A stretch of DNA of 64,000 nt from NCBI GenBank assembly GCA_030427405.1, contig JAUHXK010000011.1, forward strand, positions 62,001-126,000, given 5' to 3'. This document shows, piece by piece, positions 34,250 to 43,458 of this stretch. The stretch's first letter is position 1. Every line of letters begins with the position of its first letter. The DNA is from Alphaproteobacteria bacterium. GTDB lineage: Bacteria > Pseudomonadota > Alphaproteobacteria > Rhodobacterales > Rhodobacteraceae. The notes under the pieces are model-generated. The model was given only the letters and a program-made list of their open reading frames with translations. It ran no database searches and had not been told where the DNA came from. Both the position numbers and the translations under genes were made by a program.

Positions 34250-35695
34250 ATGCGACGCCTCAGAAAAGTGAAAATCGTGGCGACGCTGGGACCGGCGTCC
34301 AATGACTATGATATGATCCGTGCCCTGCACGAGGAAGGCGCTGATGTCTTCCGCCTGAACATGAGCCACGGCAGCCATGACGAAATTCGTGAACGCCACC
34401 GGATCATCCGCCAGGTGGAAAAGGATCTGGACAGTCCGATTGCTATCCTTGCGGATTTGCAGGGACCCAAACTGCGCGTCGGGGTGTTTGCCAATGACGC
34501 CGAGGACCTGAGCGAAGGCGAAGCGTTTCGTTTGGACCTGGACGAGACGCCGGGAACGGCACAGCGTGTCTGCCTGCCGCATCCCGAGATTTTCCAGGCG
34601 CTCGAGCCCGGATCGCGGCTGCTGGTCAATGACGGGAAAATCCGGCTGATCGTCGAGTCCTGCGGCCCGGATTTTGCCGAATGCAAGGTAGAAACCGGCG
34701 GTACGATTTCAAACCGCAAGGGCGTCAACGTTCCGGATGTGGTTCTGCCGTTGGCGGCTCTGTCCGAAAAAGACCGGTCGGACCTCGAATTCGTATGCCA
34801 ACTGGGCGTTGACTGGCTGGCGCTGAGTTTTGTTCAGCGTGCCAAGGACGTATTCGAGGCGCGCTCGCTCGCCGACGGTCGTGCGGCGATCCTGTCCAAG
34901 ATCGAAAAGCCGGCGGCGGTCGAGGATTTCGATGCCATCCTTGATGCCTCGGACGGGATCATGGTGGCCCGCGGGGACCTGGGTGTGGAACTTCCGGTCT
35001 CGGCGGTTCCGCCGATTCAGAAACGGCTGGTTCGCAAGTGCCGGACGGCGGCCAAGCCGGTTATCGTTGCAACCCAGATGCTGGAAAGCATGATCGAAAG
35101 CCCGATGCCCACGCGGGCCGAGGTTTCCGACGTGGCCACGGCCATCTACGAGGGAACCGACGCGATCATGCTAAGCGCGGAATCCGCTGCGGGCGCATAC
35201 CCGATCGAGGCTGTTCAGACCATGAACAAAGTCGCCATCGAGGTCGAGGCCGATCAGACATATCCCCAGATCATCGCCGCCTCGCGTACGGCCAAGGGGA
35301 CAACGGTTGCCGATGGTATCGTCGCGGCGGCGCGCGAGATTGCGGAAAAGACCGAAATCAAGGCCATCTGCTGTTTTACCCAAAGCGGGACGACCGCGCT
35401 GTTGACCGCACGTGAACGACCCGGCGTTCCGATCATCGCCATGACCTCGTTGAAAGGGACGGCTCGCCGTCTTTGCCTGACCTGGGGGTGCCATTGCGTG
35501 ATGACCCCGGAATTGGAGCGGTTCAAAAGCGCGGTGGTCAACGCGGCGCGCGCGGCGCGTTCAGCCGGGTTTGCTGCCGAGACCGACCAGATCGTCGTAA
35601 CGGCGGGGGTTCCCTTCAATGTGCCGGGCACAACCAACATCCTGCGCGTTGCACCCTGTGACGAGCGGATGATCTACAGCACCGATCCCGAATAA
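34250..35695 (+). CDS. pyk: Pyruvate kinase
   Basis: A 481-residue pyruvate kinase. Visible blocks are KIVATLGPASNDYD at the N-terminus, FRLNMSHGSHDEIRERH, the catalytic lysine in ILSKIEKPAAVEDFD, MVARGDLGVELP, and ATQMLESMIESPMPTRAEV, followed by a C-terminal allosteric domain. It transfers phosphate from phosphoenolpyruvate to ADP. Length and domain order are normal. AAGGAGAG precedes ATG 34250. The gene is single, not in a glycolytic operon, and convergent with the downstream Lrp gene. Confidence 0.97.
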   Translation: MRRLRKVKIVATLGPASNDYDMIRALHEEGADVFRLNMSHGSHDEIRERHRIIRQVEKDLDSPIAILADLQGPKLRVGVFANDAEDLSEGEAFRLDLDETPGTAQRVCLPHPEIFQALEPGSRLLVNDGKIRLIVESCGPDFAECKVETGGTISNRKGVNVPDVVLPLAALSEKDRSDLEFVCQLGVDWLALSFVQRAKDVFEARSLADGRAAILSKIEKPAAVEDFDAILDASDGIMVARGDLGVELPVSAVPPIQKRLVRKCRTAAKPVIVATQMLESMIESPMPTRAEVSDVATAIYEGTDAIMLSAESAAGAYPIEAVQTMNKVAIEVEADQTYPQIIAASRTAKGTTVADGIVAAAREIAEKTEIKAICCFTQSGTTALLTARERPGVPIIAMTSLKGTARRLCLTWGCHCVMTPELERFKSAVVNAARAARSAGFAAETDQIVVTAGVPFNVPGTTNILRVAPCDERMIYSTDPE

Positions 35696-35707
35696 GCGGC
35701 ACCGGCC

Positions 35708-36181
35708 TCAGGGCCGGGGCCTTGTGACGCCAGCCGGTTCCTTTACCGTTTCCATGACGGTGAACGAACTGGTCTGGTGTACGCCGGGCAGTTTGTTGAT
35801 TTTCTCGCCCAGCACCATTCGAAAATGTGCGATGTCGCGGGTGCGCACGGTCAGCAAATAGTCAAACGACCCTGCCACCATCAGGCAGTTTTCGATTTCG
35901 ACCACGTCACGCACCGCGTCGTTGAACTTGTCCAGTGACTGTTCTGCCGTCGCCGCCAGTGACACCTGCACGACCGTCAGGTGCCCCAATCCCAGCATGT
36001 CCTTGTCTATTATCGCGCTGTAGCCCGTGATATAGCCGCCTTTTTCCAGCCGTTTCACGCGCTCGGAACAGGGCGTGTTGGTCAGATTCACACGTGCGGC
36101 CAGTTCAACTATGGGCAGACGTCCATTGGCTTCCAGCTCTTGCAGGATGCGTTGGTCGATCTTGTCCAAATCTCTAATCAT
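35708..36181 (-). CDS. Lrp/AsnC-family transcriptional regulator
   Basis: A 157-residue Lrp homologue close to leucine-responsive regulators. It opens MIRDLDKIDQRILQELEANG, with the helix-turn-helix ARVNLTNTPCSERVKRLE and a RAM domain ending TSSFTVMETVKE. An Lrp-type box lies 32 bases upstream of its start, so autoregulation is likely. It is divergent from the universal stress/AGCS symporter pair, which it may control in response to alanine or leucine. Confidence 0.92.
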   Translation of the reverse strand: MIRDLDKIDQRILQELEANGRLPIVELAARVNLTNTPCSERVKRLEKGGYITGYSAIIDKDMLGLGHLTVVQVSLAATAEQSLDKFNDAVRDVVEIENCLMVAGSFDYLLTVRTRDIAHFRMVLGEKINKLPGVHQTSSFTVMETVKEPAGVTRPRP

Positions 36182-36212
36182 CAGGCAAAATACCTGTCTT
36201 TTTTATAGTGGA

Positions 36213-36232
36213 CGACATATTTTGCTGAATAT
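36213..36232. promoter_or_regulatory. Lrp-type binding box between lrp and the usp-symporter operon
   Basis: ATATTTTGCTG matches the eleven-base core AWATTWTDCTR of the E. coli Lrp consensus exactly, and the whole 15-mer at 36213-36227 agrees at 13 positions. It is also part of an inverted repeat, ATATT-N6-AATAT (36217-36232). The AT-rich context contrasts with the surrounding GC-rich DNA. Confidence 0.6.
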
Positions 36233-36370
36233 AGACCAAAAAAATCCCCAATCCCTAGTGATTTTTACTGATACTGACCCCAGGGCAGTCTTTGATACAT
36301 GTTCCAAGTTCCGGCTGCCTCGCCGGGGACACGGGTTCCGGCCAAACGAACCAACAAATGGAGGAACGAC

Positions 36371-36808
36371 ATGACAACGAAGATTGTCATTGGACTGGAC
36401 GGGACAGAGACCGGAGAACGCGCGATCGGTTTTGCCAAGGATTTGGCAGAGCGGATCGGAACCTGCGAGCTGCTGGTTGCCTATGTCATTGAATGGTCCC
36501 CTTACACTTTCCAGACCCCTGAAGAAAACGCGCAGCGTCATAAGCGCCGGGAAGAAGAAATCGTGCTTGCCAACGAGCGCGTCGTGACCCCTGCGGTCGA
36601 CGCGTTGAAGGCGGCGGGTTTCAATGTGACGGGCATTGTCCGGCACGGCGATGTCGCCGAAACGCTGAATGCGATCACCGTGGAAAACGGCGGTTCGCAG
36701 ATCGTGGTTGGCCGGGCTTCGGCCGACGGGATCAAGAAACGCCTGTTCGGCAGTTCGACGCAGAACCTCGTGATGCACGCCGATGTGCCGGTCACCGTAG
36801 TGAAGTAA
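36371..36808 (+). CDS. Universal stress protein (UspA family)
   Basis: A 145-residue single-domain Usp. It begins MTTKIVIGLDGTETGERAIG and carries the ATP-binding glycine pattern GRASADGIKKRLFGSSTQNL, ending in VMHADVPVTVVK. ATG 36371 follows GGAGGAACG. Only eight bases separate it from the symporter gene, so both are one operon. Such Usp-transporter pairs suggest that the Usp tunes transporter activity or links uptake to energy state. Confidence 0.92.
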   Translation: MTTKIVIGLDGTETGERAIGFAKDLAERIGTCELLVAYVIEWSPYTFQTPEENAQRHKRREEEIVLANERVVTPAVDALKAAGFNVTGIVRHGDVAETLNAITVENGGSQIVVGRASADGIKKRLFGSSTQNLVMHADVPVTVVK

Positions 36809-36816
36809 GTGAGGAC

Positions 36817-38373
36817 ATGATGAAAACGCTTGTAAAAACCGGTGTTTCCGGTGCAGCGGCAGCATTGCTTGCCAGCCCTGCCATGGCTCAGGAGGCCGTT
36901 GGCCTAGACCAGAAAATCAACCAGGCATTCGCCGATCTGACCGGGCCCTTCGTCAGCTTCATCTTCGCACCTCTGCCGGGAACGTCTTTCCCGTGGATCG
37001 TGATGTGGCTGGTTATCGCAGCGTCGGTTTTCACGCTGTATTTCGCCTTTGTGCAGATGCGGTTCTTCAGCCACGCGATCAGCCTGGTCAAGGGCGACTA
37101 TTCCGACCCCAACGACGCGGGTGAGGTCAGTCACTTTCAGGCGCTTGCGACGGCCCTTTCGGGCACCGTGGGTCTTGGCAATATTGCCGGGGTTGCGGTT
37201 GCGGTAGGCATTGGTGGCCCCGGCGCGACATTCTGGATGATCCTTGCGGGTCTTCTGGGCATGGCGTCGAAATTCACCGAATGTACGCTGGGCGTGAAAT
37301 ATCGGAACGAATACGAAGATGGCACCGTCTCGGGCGGCCCGATGTACTATATGTCCAAGGGCTTTAACGAGCTGGGTCTGCCGGGTGGAAAGATCCTGGC
37401 GGTTCTGTTCTCGATCTTTTGTATTCTGGGTGCCCTGGGTGGCGGAAACATGTTCCAGGCCAACCAGGCGCATCAGCAGATTGCCGGAATCGTCGGCGAT
37501 TATCCTGGCTGGATCACCGGTGTGGTCTTTGCGGTTGTTGTGTTCATGGTGATTGTCGGCGGCCTGAAATCCATCGCGCGGGTGACCGAAAAGGTCGTGC
37601 CCTTCATGGGTGTCATGTACGTTCTGACCGCGCTGGTCATCATCGTGATGAACGCCGATATGATCGGTTGGGCCTTTGGCCAGATCTTCGCCGGTGCCTT
37701 TACCGGCCTGGGCGTGGCCGGCGGTATGGTTGGGGCGCTGATCCAGGGCTTCAAACGCGCCGCGTTCTCGAACGAGGCAGGCGTCGGTTCAGCAGCTATT
37801 GCGCACTCGGCCGTTCGGACCAAAGAGCCGATCACCGAAGGCTTCGTTTCGCTGCTGGAACCGTTCATCGATACCGTTGTGATCTGTACCATGACCGCAC
37901 TGGTCATCATCATCACGCAACAGCTGATCATCGACCCGGAAACCGGCAACTACATGCTGAACGAAGCGGGCACCGCGATTGCAACCGTTGATGGCAATTC
38001 GGGCGTCAGCCTGACCTCGGCCGCCTTCGGAAGCGCGTTCAGTTGGTTCCCCTATATCCTTGCGATTGCCGTGATCCTGTTCGCCTTCTCGACCATGATC
38101 AGCTGGTCCTATTATGGCCTCAAGGCCTGGACCTACCTGTTCGGTGAAGGCCACACCAAGGAACTGGTGTTCAAGGTCATCTTCTGCATCTTCGTTGTCA
38201 TCGGCGCGGCGGCCAACCTTGGCCCGGTCATCGACTTCTCGGATGCGGCGATCTTTGCGATGGCGGTTGTAAACGTCTTTGCACTGTATTTCCTGATGAA
38301 AGTGGTGCGCCAGGAGCTGGCCTCCTACTCCGAGCGCCTGAAGAGCGGTGAAATCCGCAAATTCGGCCACTAA
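36817..38373 (+). CDS. Alanine/glycine:cation symporter (AGCS family)
   Basis: A 518-residue sodium-coupled symporter. It starts with a signal-like segment ending ALLASPAMAQEAVG. The family signature NEAGVGSAAIAHSAVRTKEP is near residue 320, with about eleven membrane helices, including the GTVGLGNIAGVAVAVGIGGPG motif. AGCS proteins import alanine or glycine with Na+. It is co-transcribed with usp behind a divergent Lrp gene, consistent with amino-acid control. A terminator-like hairpin follows. Confidence 0.93.
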   Translation: MMKTLVKTGVSGAAAALLASPAMAQEAVGLDQKINQAFADLTGPFVSFIFAPLPGTSFPWIVMWLVIAASVFTLYFAFVQMRFFSHAISLVKGDYSDPNDAGEVSHFQALATALSGTVGLGNIAGVAVAVGIGGPGATFWMILAGLLGMASKFTECTLGVKYRNEYEDGTVSGGPMYYMSKGFNELGLPGGKILAVLFSIFCILGALGGGNMFQANQAHQQIAGIVGDYPGWITGVVFAVVVFMVIVGGLKSIARVTEKVVPFMGVMYVLTALVIIVMNADMIGWAFGQIFAGAFTGLGVAGGMVGALIQGFKRAAFSNEAGVGSAAIAHSAVRTKEPITEGFVSLLEPFIDTVVICTMTALVIIITQQLIIDPETGNYMLNEAGTAIATVDGNSGVSLTSAAFGSAFSWFPYILAIAVILFAFSTMISWSYYGLKAWTYLFGEGHTKELVFKVIFCIFVVIGAAANLGPVIDFSDAAIFAMAVVNVFALYFLMKVVRQELASYSERLKSGEIRKFGH

Positions 38374-38380
38374 ACCAATC

Positions 38381-38408
38381 CACCGGGGCGGCGCCTGTCG
38401 CCCCGGTG
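38381..38408 (+). terminator. Hairpin after the AGCS symporter gene
   Basis: CACCGGGGCG pairs with CGCCCCGGTG across an eight-base loop, directly after the stop codon. It shares the cctgtcgcc/ccggtgcc pattern with the hairpin at 20670. Confidence 0.6.
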
Positions 38409-38450
38409 CCCGGGCCACTGCGAAAAGCGCAGATTCTGCTCCAAACCCCC

Positions 38451-38479
38451 TTGCCAGTATGACTGAACTTGCGTAAACG
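38451..38479 (+). promoter_or_regulatory. Possible promoter for rpmI-rplT
   Basis: TTGCCA (38451-38456) matches the -35 consensus at five of six positions, with a 17-base spacer to TAAACG (38474-38479), a weak -10. It lies about 77 bases upstream of rpmI. Confidence 0.35.
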
Positions 38480-38555
38480 GCGCATCTGATCGCGTGACCG
38501 GCCGAGATGGCATGCCGAGTCGCGTCTGAAACCGAACCCGAAAAAGGAGACGGAA

Positions 38556-38756
38556 ATGCCTAAGATGAAGACCAAGTCGAGCGCCAAGAAGCGCTTTAAG
38601 GTGACTGCGACCGGTAAGGTCCTTGCTGGCCAGGCCGGCAAACGGCACGGCATGATCAAGCGGACCAAGAAGTTCATCCGCGACGCCCGTGGCAACACCA
38701 CCCTGTCCGCCCCCGACGCAAAGATCGTCAAGGGCTACATGCCCTACGACCGCTAA
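38556..38756 (+). CDS. rpmI: 50S ribosomal protein L35
   Basis: A 66-residue basic protein starting [20 protein letters not shown], the standard L35 opening, with [18 protein letters not shown] and a C-terminal [18 protein letters not shown] gives a strong ribosome site. It is followed 14 bases later by rplT, the usual pair. The infC gene that often precedes them is not adjacent here. Confidence 0.98.
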   Translation: MPKMKTKSSAKKRFKVTATGKVLAGQAGKRHGMIKRTKKFIRDARGNTTLSAPDAKIVKGYMPYDR

Positions 38757-38770
38757 GAGGAGATTAAGAG

Positions 38771-39136
38771 ATGTCCCGCGTTAAAGGTGGAACCGTAACT
38801 CACGCCCGTCACAAGAAGGTTATCAAGGCCGCCAAAGGTTACTATGGCCGCCGCAAGAGCACCTTCAAGGTTGCCCGTCAGGCCGTCGACAAGGCCAACC
38901 AGTATGCAACCCGCGACCGCAAGAACCGCAAGCGCAACTTCCGCGCGCTGTGGATCCAGCGTATCAACGCTGCTGTCCGTTCGCATGACGAAGCTCTGAC
39001 ATATTCCCGCTTCATCAACGGCCTGAACCTGGCCGGTATCGAAGTGGACCGCAAAGTTCTGGCTGACCTGGCCGTGCACGAACCGGAAGCGTTCGGCGCG
39101 ATCGTCGCCAAAGCTCAGGCCGCTCTGACTGCCTGA
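38771..39136 (+). CDS. rplT: 50S ribosomal protein L20
   Basis: A 121-residue L20. Conserved segments are [40 protein letters not shown] and [20 protein letters not shown]. It nucleates large-subunit assembly. AGGAGATT precedes ATG 38771. The operon ends at a terminator hairpin; pheS, a frequent next gene in other bacteria, is not present. Confidence 0.98.
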   Translation: MSRVKGGTVTHARHKKVIKAAKGYYGRRKSTFKVARQAVDKANQYATRDRKNRKRNFRALWIQRINAAVRSHDEALTYSRFINGLNLAGIEVDRKVLADLAVHEPEAFGAIVAKAQAALTA

Positions 39137-39161
39137 TCCTCTGAATAGAGAGACAGTGAAC

Positions 39162-39194
39162 AAAGGGCCGTTCCCAAAAGGGGGCGGCCTTTTT
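39162..39194 (+). terminator. Intrinsic terminator of rpmI-rplT
   Basis: AAAGGGCCGTTCCC and GGGGGCGGCCTTTT form a stem with a few G-U pairs, followed by a T-run. It lies just downstream of the rplT stop. Confidence 0.85.
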
Positions 39195-39230
39195 GCTTTC
39201 GGATGTGCCCTGGCCTCACAGGAGGCCTGT

Positions 39231-40049
39231 TCAATCCTCGGCCGGTGAAACGGCGCGCTGATACAGATGCCACGTAGTGTGGCCAAGGATCGGCAGGGTG
39301 AAGATCAGGCCCAGAAAGGCTGGGATCAGCGAGAGCAGCATGGTTACCGAGATGATTGCCGCCCAGCCCAACATTACCACCGGGTTCTCGGTAACAACCC
39401 GGATCGAGGTCAGCATGGCCGAAACGAAGTTGGTCTCTCGGTCCAGAAGCAGCGGCATGGCGACAACGGTGACCGAAAACAGCACGGCTGAAAGGCCCGC
39501 GCCGATACAGGTGCCAATGGCCAGAAACGTCCAACCTTCGGGCGTGAAGAAGACGGTGTTCAGAAACCCGTCAAAGTCCGAGAAGGACGCATTCTGCAGG
39601 ATGATCGCCAACCAAAGGCGCACCTGGTAGACCCATACCCAGAAAATGAACAGGGTGACAAAGGCCATCCAGCCCATCTCGCGTTTGCGTTGATTGGCCA
39701 TCACCGTCAGGATATCGGACCAGCCGAACTGTTCCTCGTTCTGCAATCGTCGGGACATTTCATAGAGCCCGGCAGCCGCAAAGGGCGCGACCAGTGGAAA
39801 GCCCACAATGGCCGGGATGATCATCCAGATCTTGCCGAGCCAGATCAGGCACCACACAAAGACAAGGCCAAAAACGGCATAGAACAGGCCGAAAAACCCG
39901 CTCATGACAGGACGTGCCAGAAAGTCTGCGACACCCGCCTTCAAGGAGTCCTTGATATCCTGAGCACTTACTGTGTTGACCTTGGGCGCAGCGCGATGCG
40001 GCGACGCCAAATCGCCCGACGGTTCCGTGTCTGAGGTTTTGGGTGTCAT
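39231..40049 (-). CDS. DUF2189 family integral membrane protein
   Basis: A 272-residue membrane protein of the DUF2189 family. A 45-residue polar N-terminus is followed by about six hydrophobic helices, including SGFFGLFYAVFGLVFVWCLI and AGLSAVLFSVTVVAMPLLLD. The conserved MPLLLDRET block lies in the C-terminal half. The function is unknown. It faces the ribosomal operon convergently. Confidence 0.85.
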   Translation of the reverse strand: MTPKTSDTEPSGDLASPHRAAPKVNTVSAQDIKDSLKAGVADFLARPVMSGFFGLFYAVFGLVFVWCLIWLGKIWMIIPAIVGFPLVAPFAAAGLYEMSRRLQNEEQFGWSDILTVMANQRKREMGWMAFVTLFIFWVWVYQVRLWLAIILQNASFSDFDGFLNTVFFTPEGWTFLAIGTCIGAGLSAVLFSVTVVAMPLLLDRETNFVSAMLTSIRVVTENPVVMLGWAAIISVTMLLSLIPAFLGLIFTLPILGHTTWHLYQRAVSPAED

Positions 40050-40148
40050 AGTGCACTCCTCTGCGTGAAAGTCTGCGTCGGTTGAGACGCAAGAGCAAGA
40101 GGTGTGTCTGACCGTCAGGTTCGCGACAAGGCGTGCGACCCTGCGGTC

Positions 40149-40179
40149 GGGAAACCGGCGCTGGATCGCCCGGTTTCCC
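40149..40179. terminator. Strong hairpin downstream of the aminotransferase gene
   Basis: GGGAAACCGG and CCGGTTTCCC form a perfect 10-bp stem with an 11-base loop, followed on the plus strand by TTTTA. For the minus-strand aminotransferase it marks the 3' end, though its T-tract is oriented for plus-strand transcripts. Confidence 0.6.
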
Positions 40180-40191
40180 TTTTATCATTCT

Positions 40192-41583
40192 CTAGCCGAA
40201 CACACGCCCCAGCGCGCCATCGACCGCGTCGGTGATCTGGTCGATATCGTCCGCCGTCGCGATCAGCGCGGGAGAGAAGCACAGCGTGTTGTTCTTGCCG
40301 GGGACCGATCGGTTGGTGACGCCGATGATGACGCCCTGCGCCATGCAATCGGCGACGACGGCCTGGGCCAGCTTTTCGTTGACAGGTTCCTTGGTGGACC
40401 GATCAGTGACCAGTTCAGCCCCAAGAAACAGCCCCTTGCCGCGTACATTGCCGATGACTTTGTGCTTTTCCATCAGCGCCTGCAGGTTGCCTGTCATGCG
40501 GGCGCCCATTTCGGTGCAGTTGGCCAGCAGGTTCTCATCCTCGATGATCCGCATGTTTTCAATCGCCGCCGCCGGGCCGGCGGTGCAGCCGCCAAAGGTC
40601 GAGATATCGCGGAAATAGTTCAGCGGATCGTCGGCATTGTCCTTGAACATGTCGAACACTTCTTCGGTGGTGACCATGCAGGCAATCGCCGCATAGCCCG
40701 ACGCAACGCCCTTGGCCATGGTCACGAAATCGGGCTTCACGCCATATTGCTGATAGCCGAACCAGGTACCGGTACGGCCCACGCCGCAGACGACCTCATC
40801 GATATGCAGCAGGATGTCGTACTTGTCGCAGATCTCCTGCACACGCTGCCAGTAGCCCTCGGGCGCCTCGATCACGCCGCCACCGGCGGTGACCGGCTCA
40901 AGGCACAGCGCGCCGACGGTGTCGGGGCCTTCGCGCAGGATGACCTCTTCGATCTGGTCGGCGGCCCATTCGCCAAAGTTCTCCTCGGGCGCGCCGTCCA
41001 GTTCGTGCTTGCGGTATTCCATGCAATGAGGCACGCGCACGAAATCGGGGGCGAAGGGGCCGTATTGCGCGTTGCGTTCATCCTGACCGCCCGCAGACAT
41101 CGCGGCCAGGGTCGAGCCGTGATAGTCGCGGTCGCGATACAGGATCTTGGTTTTCTTGCCGCCGTATTTCTTGTGGGCGATCTGGCGGACCATCTTGAAC
41201 GCCTTCTCGTTCGCCTCGCTCCCTGAGTTGGTGTAATACACGCGGCTCATGCCTGGCATCTTTTCGATCAGCTTTTCGGCAAAGATCGAACCGGGGATCG
41301 AACCCGCGGACTGGGCGAAATAGCACAGCTTCATCAGTTGGTCGTAAACCGCCTTGCAGATCGATTCGCGGCCATAACCAACGTTGACTGTCCAGACCCC
41401 GCCAGACACCGCGTCCAGATGCTCTTTGCCGTTCTGGTCCCAGACGCGCATGCCCTTGCCCTCGACAATGATGCGCGGATCATTAGCTTCAAAGGGTTTG
41501 TGCTGGATCAGGTGGTGCCAGATATGGGCGCGGTCGGCCTCGACCACGCGGGTAAGATCGTTTTCGTTGAACGTGCCGTCCAT
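40192..41583 (-). CDS. tpa: Class III PLP aminotransferase, probable taurine-pyruvate aminotransferase
   Basis: A 463-residue class III aminotransferase. It shows YYTNSGSEANEKAFKMVRQ, RDYHGSTLAAMSAGGQ, the cofactor aspartate in LLHIDEVVCGVGRTG and the PLP lysine in FVTMAKGVASGYA. The N-terminal HLIQHKPFE and overall spacing resemble taurine-pyruvate aminotransferases of roseobacters, which give sulfoacetaldehyde plus alanine. ATG 41583 has AAAGGACA upstream; a GTG at 41598 is an alternative. No xsc, tauR or tauABC genes lie beside it, so another omega-amino donor remains possible. Confidence 0.78.
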   Translation of the reverse strand: MDGTFNENDLTRVVEADRAHIWHHLIQHKPFEANDPRIIVEGKGMRVWDQNGKEHLDAVSGGVWTVNVGYGRESICKAVYDQLMKLCYFAQSAGSIPGSIFAEKLIEKMPGMSRVYYTNSGSEANEKAFKMVRQIAHKKYGGKKTKILYRDRDYHGSTLAAMSAGGQDERNAQYGPFAPDFVRVPHCMEYRKHELDGAPEENFGEWAADQIEEVILREGPDTVGALCLEPVTAGGGVIEAPEGYWQRVQEICDKYDILLHIDEVVCGVGRTGTWFGYQQYGVKPDFVTMAKGVASGYAAIACMVTTEEVFDMFKDNADDPLNYFRDISTFGGCTAGPAAAIENMRIIEDENLLANCTEMGARMTGNLQALMEKHKVIGNVRGKGLFLGAELVTDRSTKEPVNEKLAQAVVADCMAQGVIIGVTNRSVPGKNNTLCFSPALIATADDIDQITDAVDGALGRVFG

Positions 41584-41805
41584 GACATGTCCTTTCACTG
41601 AGATATGGCGCGCAGTATAGCGGGGAAATCGCCGCCTTGCGGAAGCTTTTCATTGCCTCAGATCACCGCGAACTGGCCGGCTAAGATAGGGCCAGATGAA
41701 ATTTTACCGTAGTGCCAGAGCTTGGGCGCCGCGTATTTTTACGGATTTTCACGGGTGCGGCTTTGTGGTCATCTGTGCCAACCGACGAATTGGGAGGATC
41801 GGCGT

Positions 41806-43437
41806 ATGGCAGACGACAACATCTACAAGCGCCATTTGGACAAGGGGCGTGCGAATTTCACCCCCCTGACCCCGCTCAGCTTTATCGAACGGACCGCGCA
41901 GGTCTACCCTGACTATCCTTCGGTGGTCTATGGCGACCGCAGGTATCACTGGGCTGAAACCTATGCCCGCTGTCGCCGCCTGGCCAGCGCTTTGGCGGCG
42001 CGAGGCATCGGGGCCGGAGACACCGTTTCGATCATTGCCGCGAACATCCCCGAAATGTACGAGTCCCATTTCGGTGTTCCGATGGCGGGCGCGGTCCTGA
42101 ACACGATCAATACGCGGCTGGATGCCCATATCATCGCCTTTATCCTTGATCATGCAGAGGCCAGGGTCCTGCTGGTCGATCCCGAATTCTCGGGCGTGGT
42201 CAAAGAGGCCCTGGCCGAAGTTGACCGATCTGATCTGTTGGTCGTCGATATTGTCGACCCAAGCTTTGACGGTGGCGAACGGCTGGGGGCGCTGACCTAT
42301 GACGCGCTGCTGGCCGAGGGCGACCCGGATTTCAACTGGTCGCTGCCCGAGGATGAGTGGGATGCGATCTCGCTCAACTACACATCCGGTACGACGGGCA
42401 ACCCCAAGGGTGTGGTTTATCACCACCGGGGCGCGGCGCTGAACGCGCAGTCGGATATTCTGGATTGGAGCATGCCGAAACATTCGGTCTATCTTTGGAC
42501 GCTGCCGATGTTTCACTGCAACGGCTGGTGTTTCCCCTGGGCCATGGCGGCCAATGCCGGGGTTTCGGTCTGCTTGCGTGCGGTGCGGGCCGAACCGATC
42601 TATGCGGCCTTCAGGCAAGAGCGTGTAACCCATTTCTGTGGTGCGCCCATCGTGTTGAACATGCTGGCCAACGCGCCGGATGCGCTGAAGGATTTTGACC
42701 ACGAGATCAAGGTTATGACGGCGGGCGCCCCGCCCCCTGCCGCCGTAATCGAGAAGATGGAGGCGATGGGCGTAGAAGTCACGCATGTCTACGGGCTGAC
42801 CGAAACCTACGGGCCTTCGGTTGTGTGTGCATGGAAAGAGGAATGGAATGACAAGGGGCCCGAAGAACGCGCCGCTCTCAAGGTGCGGCAGGGTGTGCGC
42901 TATTCAGCCCTGTCCGGATTGATGGTGGCCGACCCCGAAACACTGGAACCCGTGCCTGCCGATGGCGAGACCATGGGTGAGATTTTCATGCAGGGCAACG
43001 TGGTCATGAAAGGGTATCTGAAGAACGCCGATGCGACGGACAGCGCGTTCCGGGGCGGTTGGTTCGCATCGGGTGATCTGGGCGTGATGCATCCCGATGG
43101 CTATATCGCGCTGAAGGACCGGTCGAAGGACATTATCATTTCGGGGGGCGAAAATATCTCGTCTGTCGAGGTTGAGGATGTCCTGTACAAACACCCCGCC
43201 GTGATGGAGGCCGCCGTGGTGGCCCGCCCCGATGACAAATGGGGCGAAACGCCTTGTGCTTTTATCGAGCTGAAACCGGGCGGCGAGGTGACGGCCGAGG
43301 AACTGATTGCGTTCTGCCGCGAAAACATGGCCCATTTCAAGGCGCCCAAGACTGTCATTTTCGGGGCCTTGCCCAAGACATCGACCGGCAAAATACAGAA
43401 ATTCGTGCTGCGGGATCAGGCGCGTGCGCTGACCTGA
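41806..43437 (+). CDS. AMP-forming acyl-CoA synthetase
   Basis: A 543-residue adenylate-forming ligase. It has the P-loop-like YTSGTTGNPKGVVYHH motif, the YGLTETYGPS motif, the hinge aspartate block SGDLGVMHPDGYIALKDRSKD, and the A10 lysine in PKTSTGKIQKFVLR. The opening MADDNIYKRHLDKGRANFTP and the short form are typical of medium/short-chain or aryl acyl-CoA ligases. Related roseobacter enzymes include methylmercaptopropionyl-CoA ligases (DmdB), which is one possible role. GGGAGGA precedes ATG 41806. It converges with the homogentisate cluster. Confidence 0.88.
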   Translation: MADDNIYKRHLDKGRANFTPLTPLSFIERTAQVYPDYPSVVYGDRRYHWAETYARCRRLASALAARGIGAGDTVSIIAANIPEMYESHFGVPMAGAVLNTINTRLDAHIIAFILDHAEARVLLVDPEFSGVVKEALAEVDRSDLLVVDIVDPSFDGGERLGALTYDALLAEGDPDFNWSLPEDEWDAISLNYTSGTTGNPKGVVYHHRGAALNAQSDILDWSMPKHSVYLWTLPMFHCNGWCFPWAMAANAGVSVCLRAVRAEPIYAAFRQERVTHFCGAPIVLNMLANAPDALKDFDHEIKVMTAGAPPPAAVIEKMEAMGVEVTHVYGLTETYGPSVVCAWKEEWNDKGPEERAALKVRQGVRYSALSGLMVADPETLEPVPADGETMGEIFMQGNVVMKGYLKNADATDSAFRGGWFASGDLGVMHPDGYIALKDRSKDIIISGGENISSVEVEDVLYKHPAVMEAAVVARPDDKWGETPCAFIELKPGGEVTAEELIAFCRENMAHFKAPKTVIFGALPKTSTGKIQKFVLRDQARALT

Positions 43438-43458
43438 TCGCCAGGGCCGCGAGGCACC

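Noticed and set aside
40102-41226. Plus-strand frame opposite the class III aminotransferase
   Set aside because: The aminotransferase on the minus strand is complete with a PLP lysine; the antisense frame has no motif.
41806-43437. Naming the acyl-CoA synthetase dmdB
   Set aside because: Motifs define the superfamily but not methylmercaptopropionate specificity, and no other DMSP demethylation gene is in the window.
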